Positions 1-10,700 of a DNA stretch of 64,000 bases are shown piece after piece. Below the pieces are notes generated by a model. It did no database searches. It was not told where the DNA came from and worked only from the letters and a program-made list of their open reading frames with translations. The stretch comes from Purpureocillium takamizusanense (taxonomy: Eukaryota; Ascomycota; Sordariomycetes; Hypocreales; Ophiocordycipitaceae): contig NC_063078.1 of NCBI RefSeq assembly GCF_022605165.1, positions 806,001 to 870,000 of the forward strand, written 5' to 3'. Numbering within the stretch: position 1 is the stretch's first letter; each line of letters starts with the position of its first letter. A program made the translations under genes and the position numbers.

Positions 1-2983
1 CACTGTGCCATTTCTCCCCCAATTTGACCTGCGAGCTTTGTTCCCCACCACGCAGAACGAGAGAGCAGATTCGCAAGGTATGGCTGGCCTTCAGCGAGAA
101 CAAACACGACAGCCGTGGCAATGCGGCTGGCGTAGTTGGGAATACACACGTCCCCCACCTGCGTACAGGACAGTATCGCAGTGGGCCGACAAAAGGGCTC
201 ACAACATACAGAAGAACGTCAGAGAACGCCGTTCAAAGGCCATGATACAGCCTGCGGCGATGTCGCAAATCGATGGTCCGACGCCGAAGAACAAGCACGG
301 GTTCAAATTCACACAGAAGGCGGCGAAAACCAGTGTTCAGCATGAGGTTCAATACATGAGCACCATGAGCCTAGAGGTGCACGTCAATAGCCGAGGAAAG
401 TTCATCCCGAATCCCGAACAAGACGAGATTCAGTGCATATTCTGGGCCTGTAAGTCTGATGAGAGGACATACAATACCCAGGGGTCAATCAACGCTCTTC
501 AGTCAGGGGTGTTGATTCTCTCCCATGATGGGGCTGTTGCGCAACGGATAGCGCAGGCGACAAACGCGTCTGTCGCAGAAGAGGACAGCGAGCTGGACCT
601 GCTAGTACGGATGGTTGAGATTGTCAGGACCTTTGACCCGGACGTCCTGACAGGCTTCGAGGTGCATGGGAGCTCGTGGGGCTATCTTATCGAACGCGCA
701 AGACTTAAGTATGACTACGACTTGTGCGACGAGTTCTCTCGTATGAGATCCGATTCCCATGGCAGATTTGGCAAGAACAGTGACCGATGGGGCTTCAACA
801 CAACGTCGACAATCCGTGTTACTGGCCGACACATGATCAACATTTGGAGAGCGATGCAGGGCGAGTTGAATCTTCTGCAGTACACCATGGAGAATGTGAT
901 TTGGCATTTGCTCCATCGTCGCGTGCCTCACTATTCCTGGAAGACGCTCACGAAGTGGTACAAGAGCAATAAACCAGCGGAGCTCGAGAAGCTGCTGCGA
1001 TACTACCGAAACCGCGCGCGGCTGGACATTGAGATACTCGAAGCCAACGAGCTCATTGCACGGACCAGCGAGCAGGCCAGGCTCCTTGGTGTCGACTTCT
1101 TCTCTGTTTTTTCCAGAGGGTCGCAGTTCAAAGTCGAGTCGATAATGTCTAGGATTGCCAAACCAGAAAACTTCGTCTTTGTATCGCCGAGCAAGAAGCA
1201 AGTTGGCGGCCAAAATGCACTTGAGTGCCTACCTCTGGTCATGGAGCCTCAGAGTGCCTTCTACAGCAGCCCGCTCTTGGTGCTCGACTTTCAGAGCCTG
1301 TATCCCAGCGTCATGATCGCGTACAACTACTGTTACTCTACGTTTCTCGGACGGATCAAGAACTGGCGAGGGACGAGCAAGATGGGCTTTACGGAGTACG
1401 AACGCCAGAAGGGTCTGCTCGTACTCCTGAAGGACTATATTAATATTGCACCAAACGGGATGATGTATGTAAAGGCAGAGATTCGCAAGTCCCTGCTCGC
1501 CAAGATGTTGACAGAGATCCTGGAGACCAGAGTCATGGTCAAAAGCGGCATGAAGAAGGACAAGGACGACAAGACATTGCAGCAGCTGCTGAACAATCGT
1601 CAGCTGGCGCTGAAGCTTCTGGCCAATGTCACCTATGGCTACACGTCTGCATCGTTTTCCGGGCGAATGCCTTGCTCGGAAATCGCCGACAGCATCGTCC
1701 AGACTGGGAGAGAAACGCTTGAGCGAGCGATCGCACAGATCCATTCTGTCGAGCGGTGGGGCGCAGAGGTCGTTTATGGCGATACGGACAGCCTTTTCGT
1801 GTACTTGAAGGGGAGGACGAGGGAGCAGGCTTTTGACATCGGCAACGAGATCGCAAAGGCGGTCACGGAGATGAACCCACGACCGATCAAACTCAAGTTC
1901 GAAAAGGTTTATCACCCTTGCGTGCTTCTAGCGAAGAAACGCTACGTGGGCTACAAGTACGAGAGCAAGGGGCAAGCCAAGCCGGACTTTGACGCAAAGG
2001 GCATCGAGACTGTGCGTCGAGACGGGACGCCCGCGGAGCAAAAGATTGAGGAAAAGGCGCTCCGGATGCTCTTCGAGACGGCCGACCTCAGTCAGATCAA
2101 GGCATACTTCCAGTCGCAGTGCGACAAAATCATGCGCGGGGCCGTCTCCGTGCAGGACTTTTGCTTCGCCAAGGAGGTGCGCCTGGGGACGTACTCGGAC
2201 AAGGGCCCGCCGCCGGCAGGCGCGTTGATCAGCACCAAGAAGATGCTCGAGGACGCCCGCGCGGAGCCGCAGTATGGGGAGCGCGTGCCGTACGTGGTCA
2301 TCACGGGCGCGCCGGGGTCGCGGCTCATCGACCGGTGCGTCGCCCCGGAGGAGCTCCTCGTCAACCCCCACTGGCAGCTCGACGCCGAGTACTACATCTC
2401 CAAGAACCTGATACCGCCTCTGGAGCGCATCTTCAACCTGGTGGGCGCCAACGTGCGACAGTGGTACGACGAGATGCCCAAGGTCCAGCGCGTCGTCCAC
2501 CACGCAGCAGCAACAACAACAACAACAACAACAGCAGCAGCAGCAGCAGCAGCAACAACGTCAGCGTCTTCGGCGTTGGCGGCGGCACAGGCGGCACAGG
2601 CGGCACAGGCGAACAACAGCAAAAGGTCAACAACGCTCGAGTCGTACATGCGCTCGACCCACTGCCTCGTCTGCAGCGCAAAGTTCGCAGAAGAAGGCCA
2701 CGCCCTGTGCCCGACCTGCCGCGGCGACGACGCCCCCGCCTCGCTGCTCGCCCTGCAGACGCGCCTCGCCGCCGACGAGCGCGGCTTCCTCGAGCTGCTC
2801 GACGTGTGCCGCACCTGCTCGGGCATGAGCCCGCTCGACGAGGTGCGCTGCGACAGCAAGGACTGCCCCGTCTTCTGGACGCGCATGAAGCAGCGCACCA
2901 AGATGGTGACCACCAGGGCGGCGGCGGGGCCGGTCATTCGTGAGCTCGTCGAGCAGTCTAGCAGAGAGCAGTTAGAATGGTGA
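1..2983 (+). CDS. REV3: DNA polymerase zeta catalytic subunit REV3, 5'-truncated by the window edge
   Basis: Catalytic subunit of the family-B translesion polymerase zeta, which extends from mismatched or damaged primer ends in the nucleus. The frame is open from base 2 with no start codon, so about 993 C-terminal residues are visible and the N-terminal part lies outside. Seen: a degenerate exonuclease-like region around DPDVLTGFEVHG; polymerase motif A DFQSLYPSVM with its Asp near visible residue 429; motif B KLLANVTYGYTSASFSG; motif C YGDTDS near residue 592; and two C-terminal cysteine clusters, CLVCSAKF...CPTC near 888 and CRTCSG...CDSKDCPVFW near 936. In this family these are the zinc-binding CysA and the iron-sulfur CysB that contacts the accessory subunits. 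No intron interrupts the visible part. A low-complexity Thr/Ala stretch encoded by CAA/CAG repeats sits just before CysA. The gene converges with NVJ2. Family assignment is secure; the true start cannot be seen. Confidence 0.97.
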   Translation, partial: TVPFLPQFDLRALFPTTQNERADSQGMAGLQREQTRQPWQCGWRSWEYTRPPPAYRTVSQWADKRAHNIQKNVRERRSKAMIQPAAMSQIDGPTPKNKHGFKFTQKAAKTSVQHEVQYMSTMSLEVHVNSRGKFIPNPEQDEIQCIFWACKSDERTYNTQGSINALQSGVLILSHDGAVAQRIAQATNASVAEEDSELDLLVRMVEIVRTFDPDVLTGFEVHGSSWGYLIERARLKYDYDLCDEFSRMRSDSHGRFGKNSDRWGFNTTSTIRVTGRHMINIWRAMQGELNLLQYTMENVIWHLLHRRVPHYSWKTLTKWYKSNKPAELEKLLRYYRNRARLDIEILEANELIARTSEQARLLGVDFFSVFSRGSQFKVESIMSRIAKPENFVFVSPSKKQVGGQNALECLPLVMEPQSAFYSSPLLVLDFQSLYPSVMIAYNYCYSTFLGRIKNWRGTSKMGFTEYERQKGLLVLLKDYINIAPNGMMYVKAEIRKSLLAKMLTEILETRVMVKSGMKKDKDDKTLQQLLNNRQLALKLLANVTYGYTSASFSGRMPCSEIADSIVQTGRETLERAIAQIHSVERWGAEVVYGDTDSLFVYLKGRTREQAFDIGNEIAKAVTEMNPRPIKLKFEKVYHPCVLLAKKRYVGYKYESKGQAKPDFDAKGIETVRRDGTPAEQKIEEKALRMLFETADLSQIKAYFQSQCDKIMRGAVSVQDFCFAKEVRLGTYSDKGPPPAGALISTKKMLEDARAEPQYGERVPYVVITGAPGSRLIDRCVAPEELLVNPHWQLDAEYYISKNLIPPLERIFNLVGANVRQWYDEMPKVQRVVHHAAATTTTTTTAAAAAAATTSASSALAAAQAAQAAQANNSKRSTTLESYMRSTHCLVCSAKFAEEGHALCPTCRGDDAPASLLALQTRLAADERGFLELLDVCRTCSGMSPLDEVRCDSKDCPVFWTRMKQRTKMVTTRAAAGPVIRELVEQSSREQLEW
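2503..2560 (+). repeat. CAA/CAG trinucleotide repeat inside REV3
   Basis: About 19 trinucleotide units, a block of CAA followed by CAG, read in the REV3 frame as poly-Thr then poly-Ala. It lies in the linker between the polymerase core and the C-terminal cysteine clusters, so length change in multiples of three is probably tolerated. Confidence 0.95.
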
Positions 2984-3427
2984 CGATGATGATGATAATG
3001 ATGAGGAGGAGGAGGAGGAGGAGAATGATGATAAGCGGTGTGCATGATGTGGGTGTTGGAAAACCGTGCTGGGTGGCTGGTGTGCAAGTTTCGATATACC
3101 CTTGTAGCAGCAATCCTTGGCACATTGATGATGCACAATGGAAACAAGACTTCTTACGACCTCGAGTCATCAAGGCCAGCTTGAGACCCCCAAGTGCTGC
3201 GACGTTCATGTATTTCATCAATTCAAAAGTATATGCCAGTTGTCTGGCAGCAGCCAACGATCGTCCGCATAAAATATGACTAGACGAGTCAACTGATGCG
3301 GGCTACCGCGTGCTTCGCGGCAGCGTACTGATCCATCTCAAACGCCACACGCCTACTGTACCCGAAACCATGCTCGCTCGAAACGCCATAAGATAAACAG
3401 TCCGCCAAATGTACACGCCTTCTTCCT
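2984..3427. other. Convergent REV3/NVJ2 spacer with GAT/GAG repeats
   Basis: This 444-bp stretch between the two stop codons holds no gene. It opens directly after the REV3 stop with imperfect GAT then GAG trinucleotide repeats (2984-3032). The rest must carry the 3' untranslated regions of both convergent genes, which are likely to overlap. Confidence 0.85.
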
Positions 3428-6400
3428 CTATACGGCTTCGGCCAAGGCCTTCGCCGGCAATGGTTCAACAACATCTTCCTCCAACTCCTCGTCCATCCAA
3501 CCCGAATAATCGTCGTCGTCATCGATGATGGCGGATGCGGCGGGCAAAGCCATGATGGGACTGGGCGCAGACTCCTTGATGGGGTGAGCCGTGGTGTCTG
3601 GTGCGTCAGTCTGAGTCACGGTAGACGACAGCTGCGTGGTCTCCGGTAGGGCATTCGGGGGCTCTGAAGGTGCGACTTGATGATCGGCAAAGGCTGCGCC
3701 GACATCTATCTGTTCCTCGGCGATTGGCGTACTGGGCTGCGAGTCATCTGGGGCAGCAACAACAAGCATGTTCTGTCCAGAGTTCGTCTCCCCATCTTGA
3801 TCCTGGCTTGCACCACGTCTTCGCCGCTGCGGTAGCTGAGGCGTTTGAATAGAGCGGGGAGCGGAGTCTTTGTTGTCATGAGAGGCTTCAGTGACCGGCT
3901 GTTCCGACACCGGTCTGCGTTTGAGAGAAGCCGATGGGCCCAGGTTCATCTTTCCATTCGCTGGCCCAGGAAGTGGTACTCCGGGAGGTGGAAGAGGCTG
4001 GCCGCGACCCATTGGCTGGCTCAGATCGACTTGCGGAGGCTTCTCACCTTTCCGCTTAGCTTCTTGCCGCCGTTGAAGTGCGTTCCAGCCCCATTGCCTC
4101 GCTTGTGCCGCCGCGTTGGAGACAGCAGCCAGGGTGTTGCGTTTGGCATCACCATTTGACGACTCGGTCGAGACCGTGTTGCCCGTGTTCTCGCGGCGCA
4201 TGAAAAAGTTGCGTCCCAACGAGCCAGCTTGACTCTTAAAGGAGCCGCTGCTGGTCGACAGAGTAGGCGAACTTGGTAATATGGCATCTTGGGTCAGTGA
4301 CCCAGCGGAAGATGCGGTGTTTCGGCGGGTCGACGGCACTGCCTTCTCGTCGGCCTCGGCATGTTGCGCTTCGTCGGCGTCTTCGGTAGAGGATGCAATA
4401 GACTGGTTCGAAGCCAGTGCGGATGGCCCGACTTTGGGAGGCGACCCGATGGGTGTAGCCATTGGTGAGGCATCCTGCGACCGTGACTGTAGTGCGGCCA
4501 TGTAATTCGTGGCGTGGTCTGGAGGCGAGGAGGATGGCTTGAAAATATCTGCATGTGCAGTCTCGGTACCAACAATCGGATCAGTCGAATTCTTGACAAT
4601 GGCCGGTGATCGCAAGGGGCTCGCGCTTGCTGCCTTCGAATCAGCGACCGTCGAGTTTGGCCCTTTTGACTCCATTCCCGTCGAGACAACAGAGCTAGAG
4701 CTACTGTTGGCGTTCTTGCCCAGCTTTCTACCAAAAAGGCCGGTTTTCTCGGGCACCGCGTCGATGACCGGAAGGCTGTGACTCTTCTCCAAAGGTCGTG
4801 GCTCGTCAGCTGGTTCAGTGACATCCACCGGGCGATCCGCAAGAGGAGCTTCCACGACCAGCTCAGGAGCGACATCCGCAACGGTCGAAGATTCAACAGC
4901 GTCATCGCCTTCAAAGATTCCGCCCCTCCAAGTTTTGTGCTCCGTCTTGAAGAAAGGAACATCGTCCCAGAACGGCTGGACCAAGGTCTCGGCGAAAACC
5001 TCCTTGATCCGGTTCTCGATTTGGCGAAGAATGACAGTATACGTTATCTGTCTGGAGCTCACAATCGGTTCGATGGCCATTTCCATCTTTGGCATTGCCT
5101 GGAAGGAGAGCCACACGCGGTTGCTAGGCGGTGCTTTGACCTTGAAGAGGACGTGGCCCTCGATGCGACGCAACACCACCGCTAACACGAGGTTCACCTC
5201 TCGAGCCTTGAACCTGGTTCCGAGGTCTATCTTGGCCGTAGCAGCCACTTCGATCCTGAAGTTGCCGCTGTATCTGACGTCTGCCTCGACGACACATTCT
5301 CCTTCAACCGTCAAGTCTCTCAGCTTGAGGTTCGAAAAGTAAGGGGCGGCTTCTCCAGTGTCGATATTCTGGATCGTGATGTTTGTGAGAAACGAGGGCC
5401 GTTTGACGCGGGATATCTTCTTTGTTATCTTTTCGCGGATGAAGTTCTCGAGATCGCGGGTCTTGTACACGGCTAGAAAAATCCTACCGAGCATTGCGTT
5501 GAGCCACCGGGAATGGACATGGTCCTCGGACGAGTGCAGTCGCTGGACCAGCGAGATGATGTGCTTGACATCGAACTGCTTCGGGGCCGGCGCGGACGTG
5601 TCAAAGCCAAACGTTTGCTCCTGATTCTTGAGCAGCGCGAAGTAGAAGTCTTCTTTAGCGGAGCAATTCTCTGAGAAGAGGTAAAACGGCTTCGACAGCT
5701 GGCTGTCCGGCGTCAGGTCCGCCTTGTCTCGCTTCCGAGACAGGCACAGAGCGTTGCGCTTGATGAACAGCTCCCCCTCCGGAGTCGTATCGCCACCGGA
5801 ATATATGCTTATGTCGTGATGCGCCAGGGATATGACATGGCGAACCTCGAGTTGCTCCTCGTCGTCAAACAGCATGAGGTGGCCGTGCCTAGACTCGGAT
5901 TAGCACGCGTGATGGCTTGTAGGTGGCGACGCTGTCGTCGGGCGAAGAAGCCTACCGCAGCACCACGTAGAAGACGTTGCCGGCCTTTTTAGGTCGTTGG
6001 CTCATCCCATTGTTGTCCAGTGGACCAGCCACAGGCTTCCGATCAAAGATGCTCCTGTACATGGTCTGATAGACGCTTGGACTGGGAGGTGCGACAGTTG
6101 TCGAGCCCAACGGCGTCGACCGCTCTATGGGCTTCGCATTGATTCCCATCGGCGTATACTCTCGGCATACGGCAAAGTACCCAGCTGCCACGTCTAGGTC
6201 TTGTTTCGCGCGCGCCTTGGATTCGTCGGCCGGTGTCGCTGTCTTTGCATCATCGAGGAGCGCGGTGTCGTCGCCGGGCTGGACAATCCCATCCTCGTCG
6301 TTGCGCGTACTGAGGTCATCGCGGACGGGAAACGTGCGGTAGCCATGGACGAGCACGGCGATCACGACGAGGGGGATGAAGGTCACGCCTCCGAGAAGGT

Positions 6401-6431
6401 ACGCAACTAGCAGCGACGTCCAGCTACCCAT
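3428..6431 (-). CDS. NVJ2: NVJ2-like SMP/PH-domain lipid-transfer protein at membrane contact sites
   Basis: Integral ER protein family (yeast Nvj2, animal TEX2) that moves lipids, notably ceramide, at contact sites. Exons 6431-5956 and 5888-3428; the 67-bp intron has donor GTAGGC, branch GCTAAT and acceptor TAG, and joins VVLR to HGHLMLF. Product 978 aa. The first ATG in frame gives MGSWTSLLVAYLLGG, a single N-terminal membrane segment near residues 5-30. A PH-like region follows, spanning the splice junction (FYVVLR...EEQLEVRHVISL). The SMP domain, about residues 265-490, runs from QFDVKHIISLVQRLH to WDDVPFF and binds lipid in a hydrophobic groove in this family. The C-terminal half is Ser/Pro-rich, probably disordered, and ends in an acidic patch with GWMDEELEEDV. 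It is transcribed toward REV3. The paralogue assignment rests on architecture and motifs. Confidence 0.92.
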
Positions 6432-7717
6432 CGTCGGGGGGCGTAACAAGCTGGCCGTCGGTGTTCGGATCGGTCGAGGTTCGCTGGCGTACTAGGGCCA
6501 CCTGGCAAGCTGTCTGCTCAATGGCAACGAGCTGCCGGGCGGAAGCGGCGGCATGCAACCACGACAAAGGGATGAGCGAAGCAACCAAACGGAGAAAGCA
6601 ACAATAACTGGGGCGGAAGCGCTGTGGCAGGCACTCGATGTCTTGAGACAGGCCGCGCGCACATAGAGGTAGGTAAGAAGGAAGTCAAGGCATAGGCAGC
6701 GTGACGTGGGAATTCGACACCTCAGTGTGCATAAAGGACAGCAGGCGCGCCGAGACTCACGGTCCCAGGCGGGCGGCGGTGGCGGCCACGGCGCCGGCGG
6801 CAGTGGCAGTGGCAGGGACAGCCGCAGCGGGACCGCGTGCTGGCAATACGTCATGTGATGGGCCAGGCTGGCCCACGCGGCTGGACAGCTCTAGCGGTCC
6901 CCCTGCAATTCACTGGGTCCAGCTGGTAATTGCTGCCGAGCTAGTAGCTAAAGGTAGTGCCGGCCAGCGGGGTTTACCCGCTGCGGGGCTTGGTCGCGGT
7001 ACGTCTATCCGATCTTAATTGACGAGGAAGCATCCACGGCCTCGAGCGGCCAACAGACAAAGCCCATGCAAGCATACACGCCCCGTGGCCCCAGGACGCA
7101 TCCTCTCATACCTGCATCATGTGCGTTCATTGCGGCTCAATCGAGCAACACGCCAAGCACGAACACTCAAGGCGGAAGCCACTCCAGCTAACTCGGCAAA
7201 AGAACCATCACTCAGAGTGCTTCCAAAAGAGCTCATACGGTCATCAATGCAATTTGCTCCATCGCTACTTGAATATGCGGTAAAGAAGAACCACTCTATA
7301 CATTCATCGACAGTCTGTCTCGCCCTGTTGCGCCGGCTGAGCAATATGTTTCCTCCAAACTCCGGAGGTCGGTGTTTTGCCGCCCAAATGGGAAGAACCC
7401 CGACTGTGGTCAAGGGACCCCGAGAACGATAAGATTCAAACTGTTGGTGCTTGGAGGTCAAACGACAAAGATGAGAGATCCTAGGAGAAGATATGGGAAG
7501 ATCCCAAACGATGGTACACGGTCGGTGTAGATTGATTAAGCGCCCGTTGGGCGACAAGGAAAGGGGGTGTCGAACAGTGGAGAGATAAAATCGTCAAGTG
7601 TCGTCAAACTTCCATGATTTTATACAGGTCGTCAAAGGCCCAAGCCAGAATAGGTTCTAACGAGTGTTGGGAATGGAACGTTCAATGCCCGGTTGGCACT
7701 TTCATTGAACTGATACG
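6432..7717. other. Spacer between NVJ2 start and apsA stop
   Basis: This 1.3-kb stretch holds the NVJ2 promoter and the apsA 3' region, as both genes run on the minus strand. The open frames here are short, start at non-ATG codons or show no protein-like composition. A GGC/GGT-rich patch lies at about 6768-6830. I see no RNA gene. Confidence 0.75.
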
Positions 7718-10700
7718 TTACGCTCGAGAGCGTGTCGAGGCCATCGGCGTGCTGGTAGCAGAAGCTGGGTGGGAGTGAGAATGGTGCGCTCGGCCCTTCT
7801 TTGATGTATGATGCAAGGTTCCGACATCATGCTTGCCTGCGCTCCATGTTAGTCTCCTCGAACACTTCCTTTTAAAAGGTACCACATTCGCCCAACTTAC
7901 CATCGCAGCATGCCCGGACATTCTCCAGACGATGGGCCTCCCTATCCTGCCTCTCAATTATCTCGCGAAGATCTTCCGCGCTGTCGTGAACCTCGCTGGC
8001 CTCGTATATGCTCGCATTCTGGTTGCCAGGGCCTCGACCACGAAGGCTCGAAATGGTATCGGACAGGCGGGGTGCGCTGCTTTTCCAGTAGCCACTCAAT
8101 TTGCTCAAAGTCCCCGTGGATGTCTTTGTTGATGTCGTTGATTGCCTATGCGTGGATGGAGTCAAAGTCGGGATGTTCATGGACACGCCGAGAGCGGGCG
8201 ACTCGTTGCGCGACCCACGCGAGTTGTACGACGAAAGCGAGGCAGGCGCGTGCGGACGGGTACCAATGTTCCTTCGCTGCCCGTTCTGAGGATTAAACTC
8301 CTCAACGTCTTCTCGAGTGATGTTCTGGACGGCCTCGTCGACCTCGGGTTGATCCTGTTGATCGGTTCGGAGCAGCAGATAAGAGAGCGCGTTGAACCAG
8401 GTCTCATGTCGCTGACCCGTGGTGCAAGTGAACTTGATGGTTCGGCCGGGCGAGATAATGACCAGGCTCTTTCGGTGCAACCCAGGGGGCATGGGGTTGT
8501 CGTCGGTCACGACTCTCACCGCCTCGATAGGAACACTCTTGGCTCTGAGTTCCGTGCGGCCGGCCGTGGACGGATCTCGATCGCTCCAGTTCAGCGTCCG
8601 AGTGTAGGGATGGACCCAGAAGTAGCGCCTGTGCCGGTTCTCGGACATCTCACCGCGGATAGTCTTCCGCGTGTACTTCCACAGGAACTCGCCAATCATG
8701 GTTTGCGTGATTGCTTGAATCATGCGAGGATCCGTATTTGGGCTAAAACCTGTCGGGTCCATGCCTATCTCACCAGGCCTAATATTGAATCGCGTGTCGA
8801 GCTCAGAAGCGAAAGAGGACACGGAGGACTGTCTGGATCGTGCTGTGAGTCTGGTGGGCGACTGGATACCAGCCTGTCCTGTAACAGCGCCGGCATGAAT
8901 CACACGCGGAGTCGGAGTGCCACGGCCGGAGGTCGCTGACGGTGGTCTTTGCATACTTGGCGTATGTGGCCGTTGCTTCATGGCCGACGCTGGCAACAAG
9001 GGGGGTCCCATTGTGCCAGGGTGACCGCGAGACGAGCCTGAGCGCGCTGCGTCGATGAGCTGGCGGTGGTTTGACGGGAGGGGCGGCGCTTCTTGAATCG
9101 ATGCCTTGCCGCTGGCAGCACTGCCAGGTCTGAACGGAGGCACCGCCTCGAGAGTGCCATCATCGATTGCGTTCCAGCGACCAAGGCTGTCGAAGCTTTC
9201 CTGTGACCTAAACACCCGGACTGTCCCAGTCGTATCCGGGCTCCCCACAGAGTCAATAGACGCCTGCTTGGCGTGTCTACTTGCTTCCTGTGGGCCACCC
9301 AAGAGCAGCTTGTCTATCGCACCAGCCGTTAAGGCCGTCTGTGCACCCTGATCGCTAGTCATAACGGGCGATCTCCGCGAGGATCGACTGGCTGAGTTGC
9401 TTGAGATCTCCTTAAACGGCCGTTGAGACTCAGGCGTTGTGCTAACCTCAGGCACCTCTCTTGGCGACTGGCGCGTATCATCCTCGGCAATCAGGGGAGA
9501 GTTGTTATTGTTTTTGCGCCCACCAATACCCCTGTACATTTTGGCGCTTGGAGGTGTCTTCGGCATTCCAGTCTCGGTGAAGTGACAAGCCTCATCTCGA
9601 GGTAGAATGAAGCCATCTCGTCGGGGGCCGCGTGGCGATAAGGGACGTGTCTCAATCGCTTCGATGCTAGAGAAGCCAAAGCTAGGCAAGGCTGGCAGTA
9701 TCGGCGGAGTCCGCACCGGTTCGACGTGCTCAGAGGATATGGCCGAAAGAGCCAGGGCAGGCTGGGCCGGAGGTGGCTCCATGACCGGATGCATGTGCTC
9801 TGCCACGATTGACGACAATGTCAAGGTAGGAGGCGGGGGTTGAGGCTCGGACACTGGTTCAACATGCTCTGTCGCGATGCCCGAGAAAGAGAGCGGCGCC
9901 TGGACAGGAACTGCGATGGGCTCCTCCCGTGGCTGAAGCTCCAACGCATGGATGGCCGACAAGGCGAGAGGCGGCGCTATGTTGACGACTTCCGGCTCGC
10001 TAATGGGCTCAACATTTTCCGCCATGATTGAAGATATGCTGAGAACAGGTGGTTGCGGCGCTGGAGGAGGTGGGAGCACCACGGGTTCCGGTTCGGCCCT
10101 CGGTTCTACTACTTCAGCGGTGATGGTCGTGAATGCAAGAGAAGGCGGCGAAACAGCAATCGGTTCAACAGCCTCTGTGAGCAATGGTGCCATTGTCAGC
10201 GCAGGGGGTGGGGATTCAGGCTCTGCCACGGGGTACAGTCCTTGAGCAACGATAGTTGACAGCGACAGAACCGGTGCCGGGACCTCCGGTTCAGCTTGTG
10301 GCTGAACCTGCTGCATCGCAAGCGAGGACATGCGAAGAGACGGCGGGGTAGGAAGTATGACAGGCTCCTCGCGCGGCTCGACAGCTTCGGAGTGAATGGT
10401 GGAGAGCCCAAGGGCGGGCGGTGTCGGCGGCATTTGCGGCGGCGACGTAGGGGGCACGGGGAACTGTGCAAGCTTTTCGGCAATGTCCTGTTCGTATTGC
10501 GCCCCAGCATCGCTGTAGGAAATGGTAGATAATGGCCTGGAGAAGTCGTTGTCCAGGTCACGGTTGTTGCCCCAAGCCCCAGAAGCCCGACTAGGCGGCG
10601 CGTTGATGACAGACTGAACGGACACGGGGCGCTGCAGCGCCTCCGTGAAGATCTCGCTGGTGATTCGAACAGGATCTGTCATTACACCACTGTCCACCAT

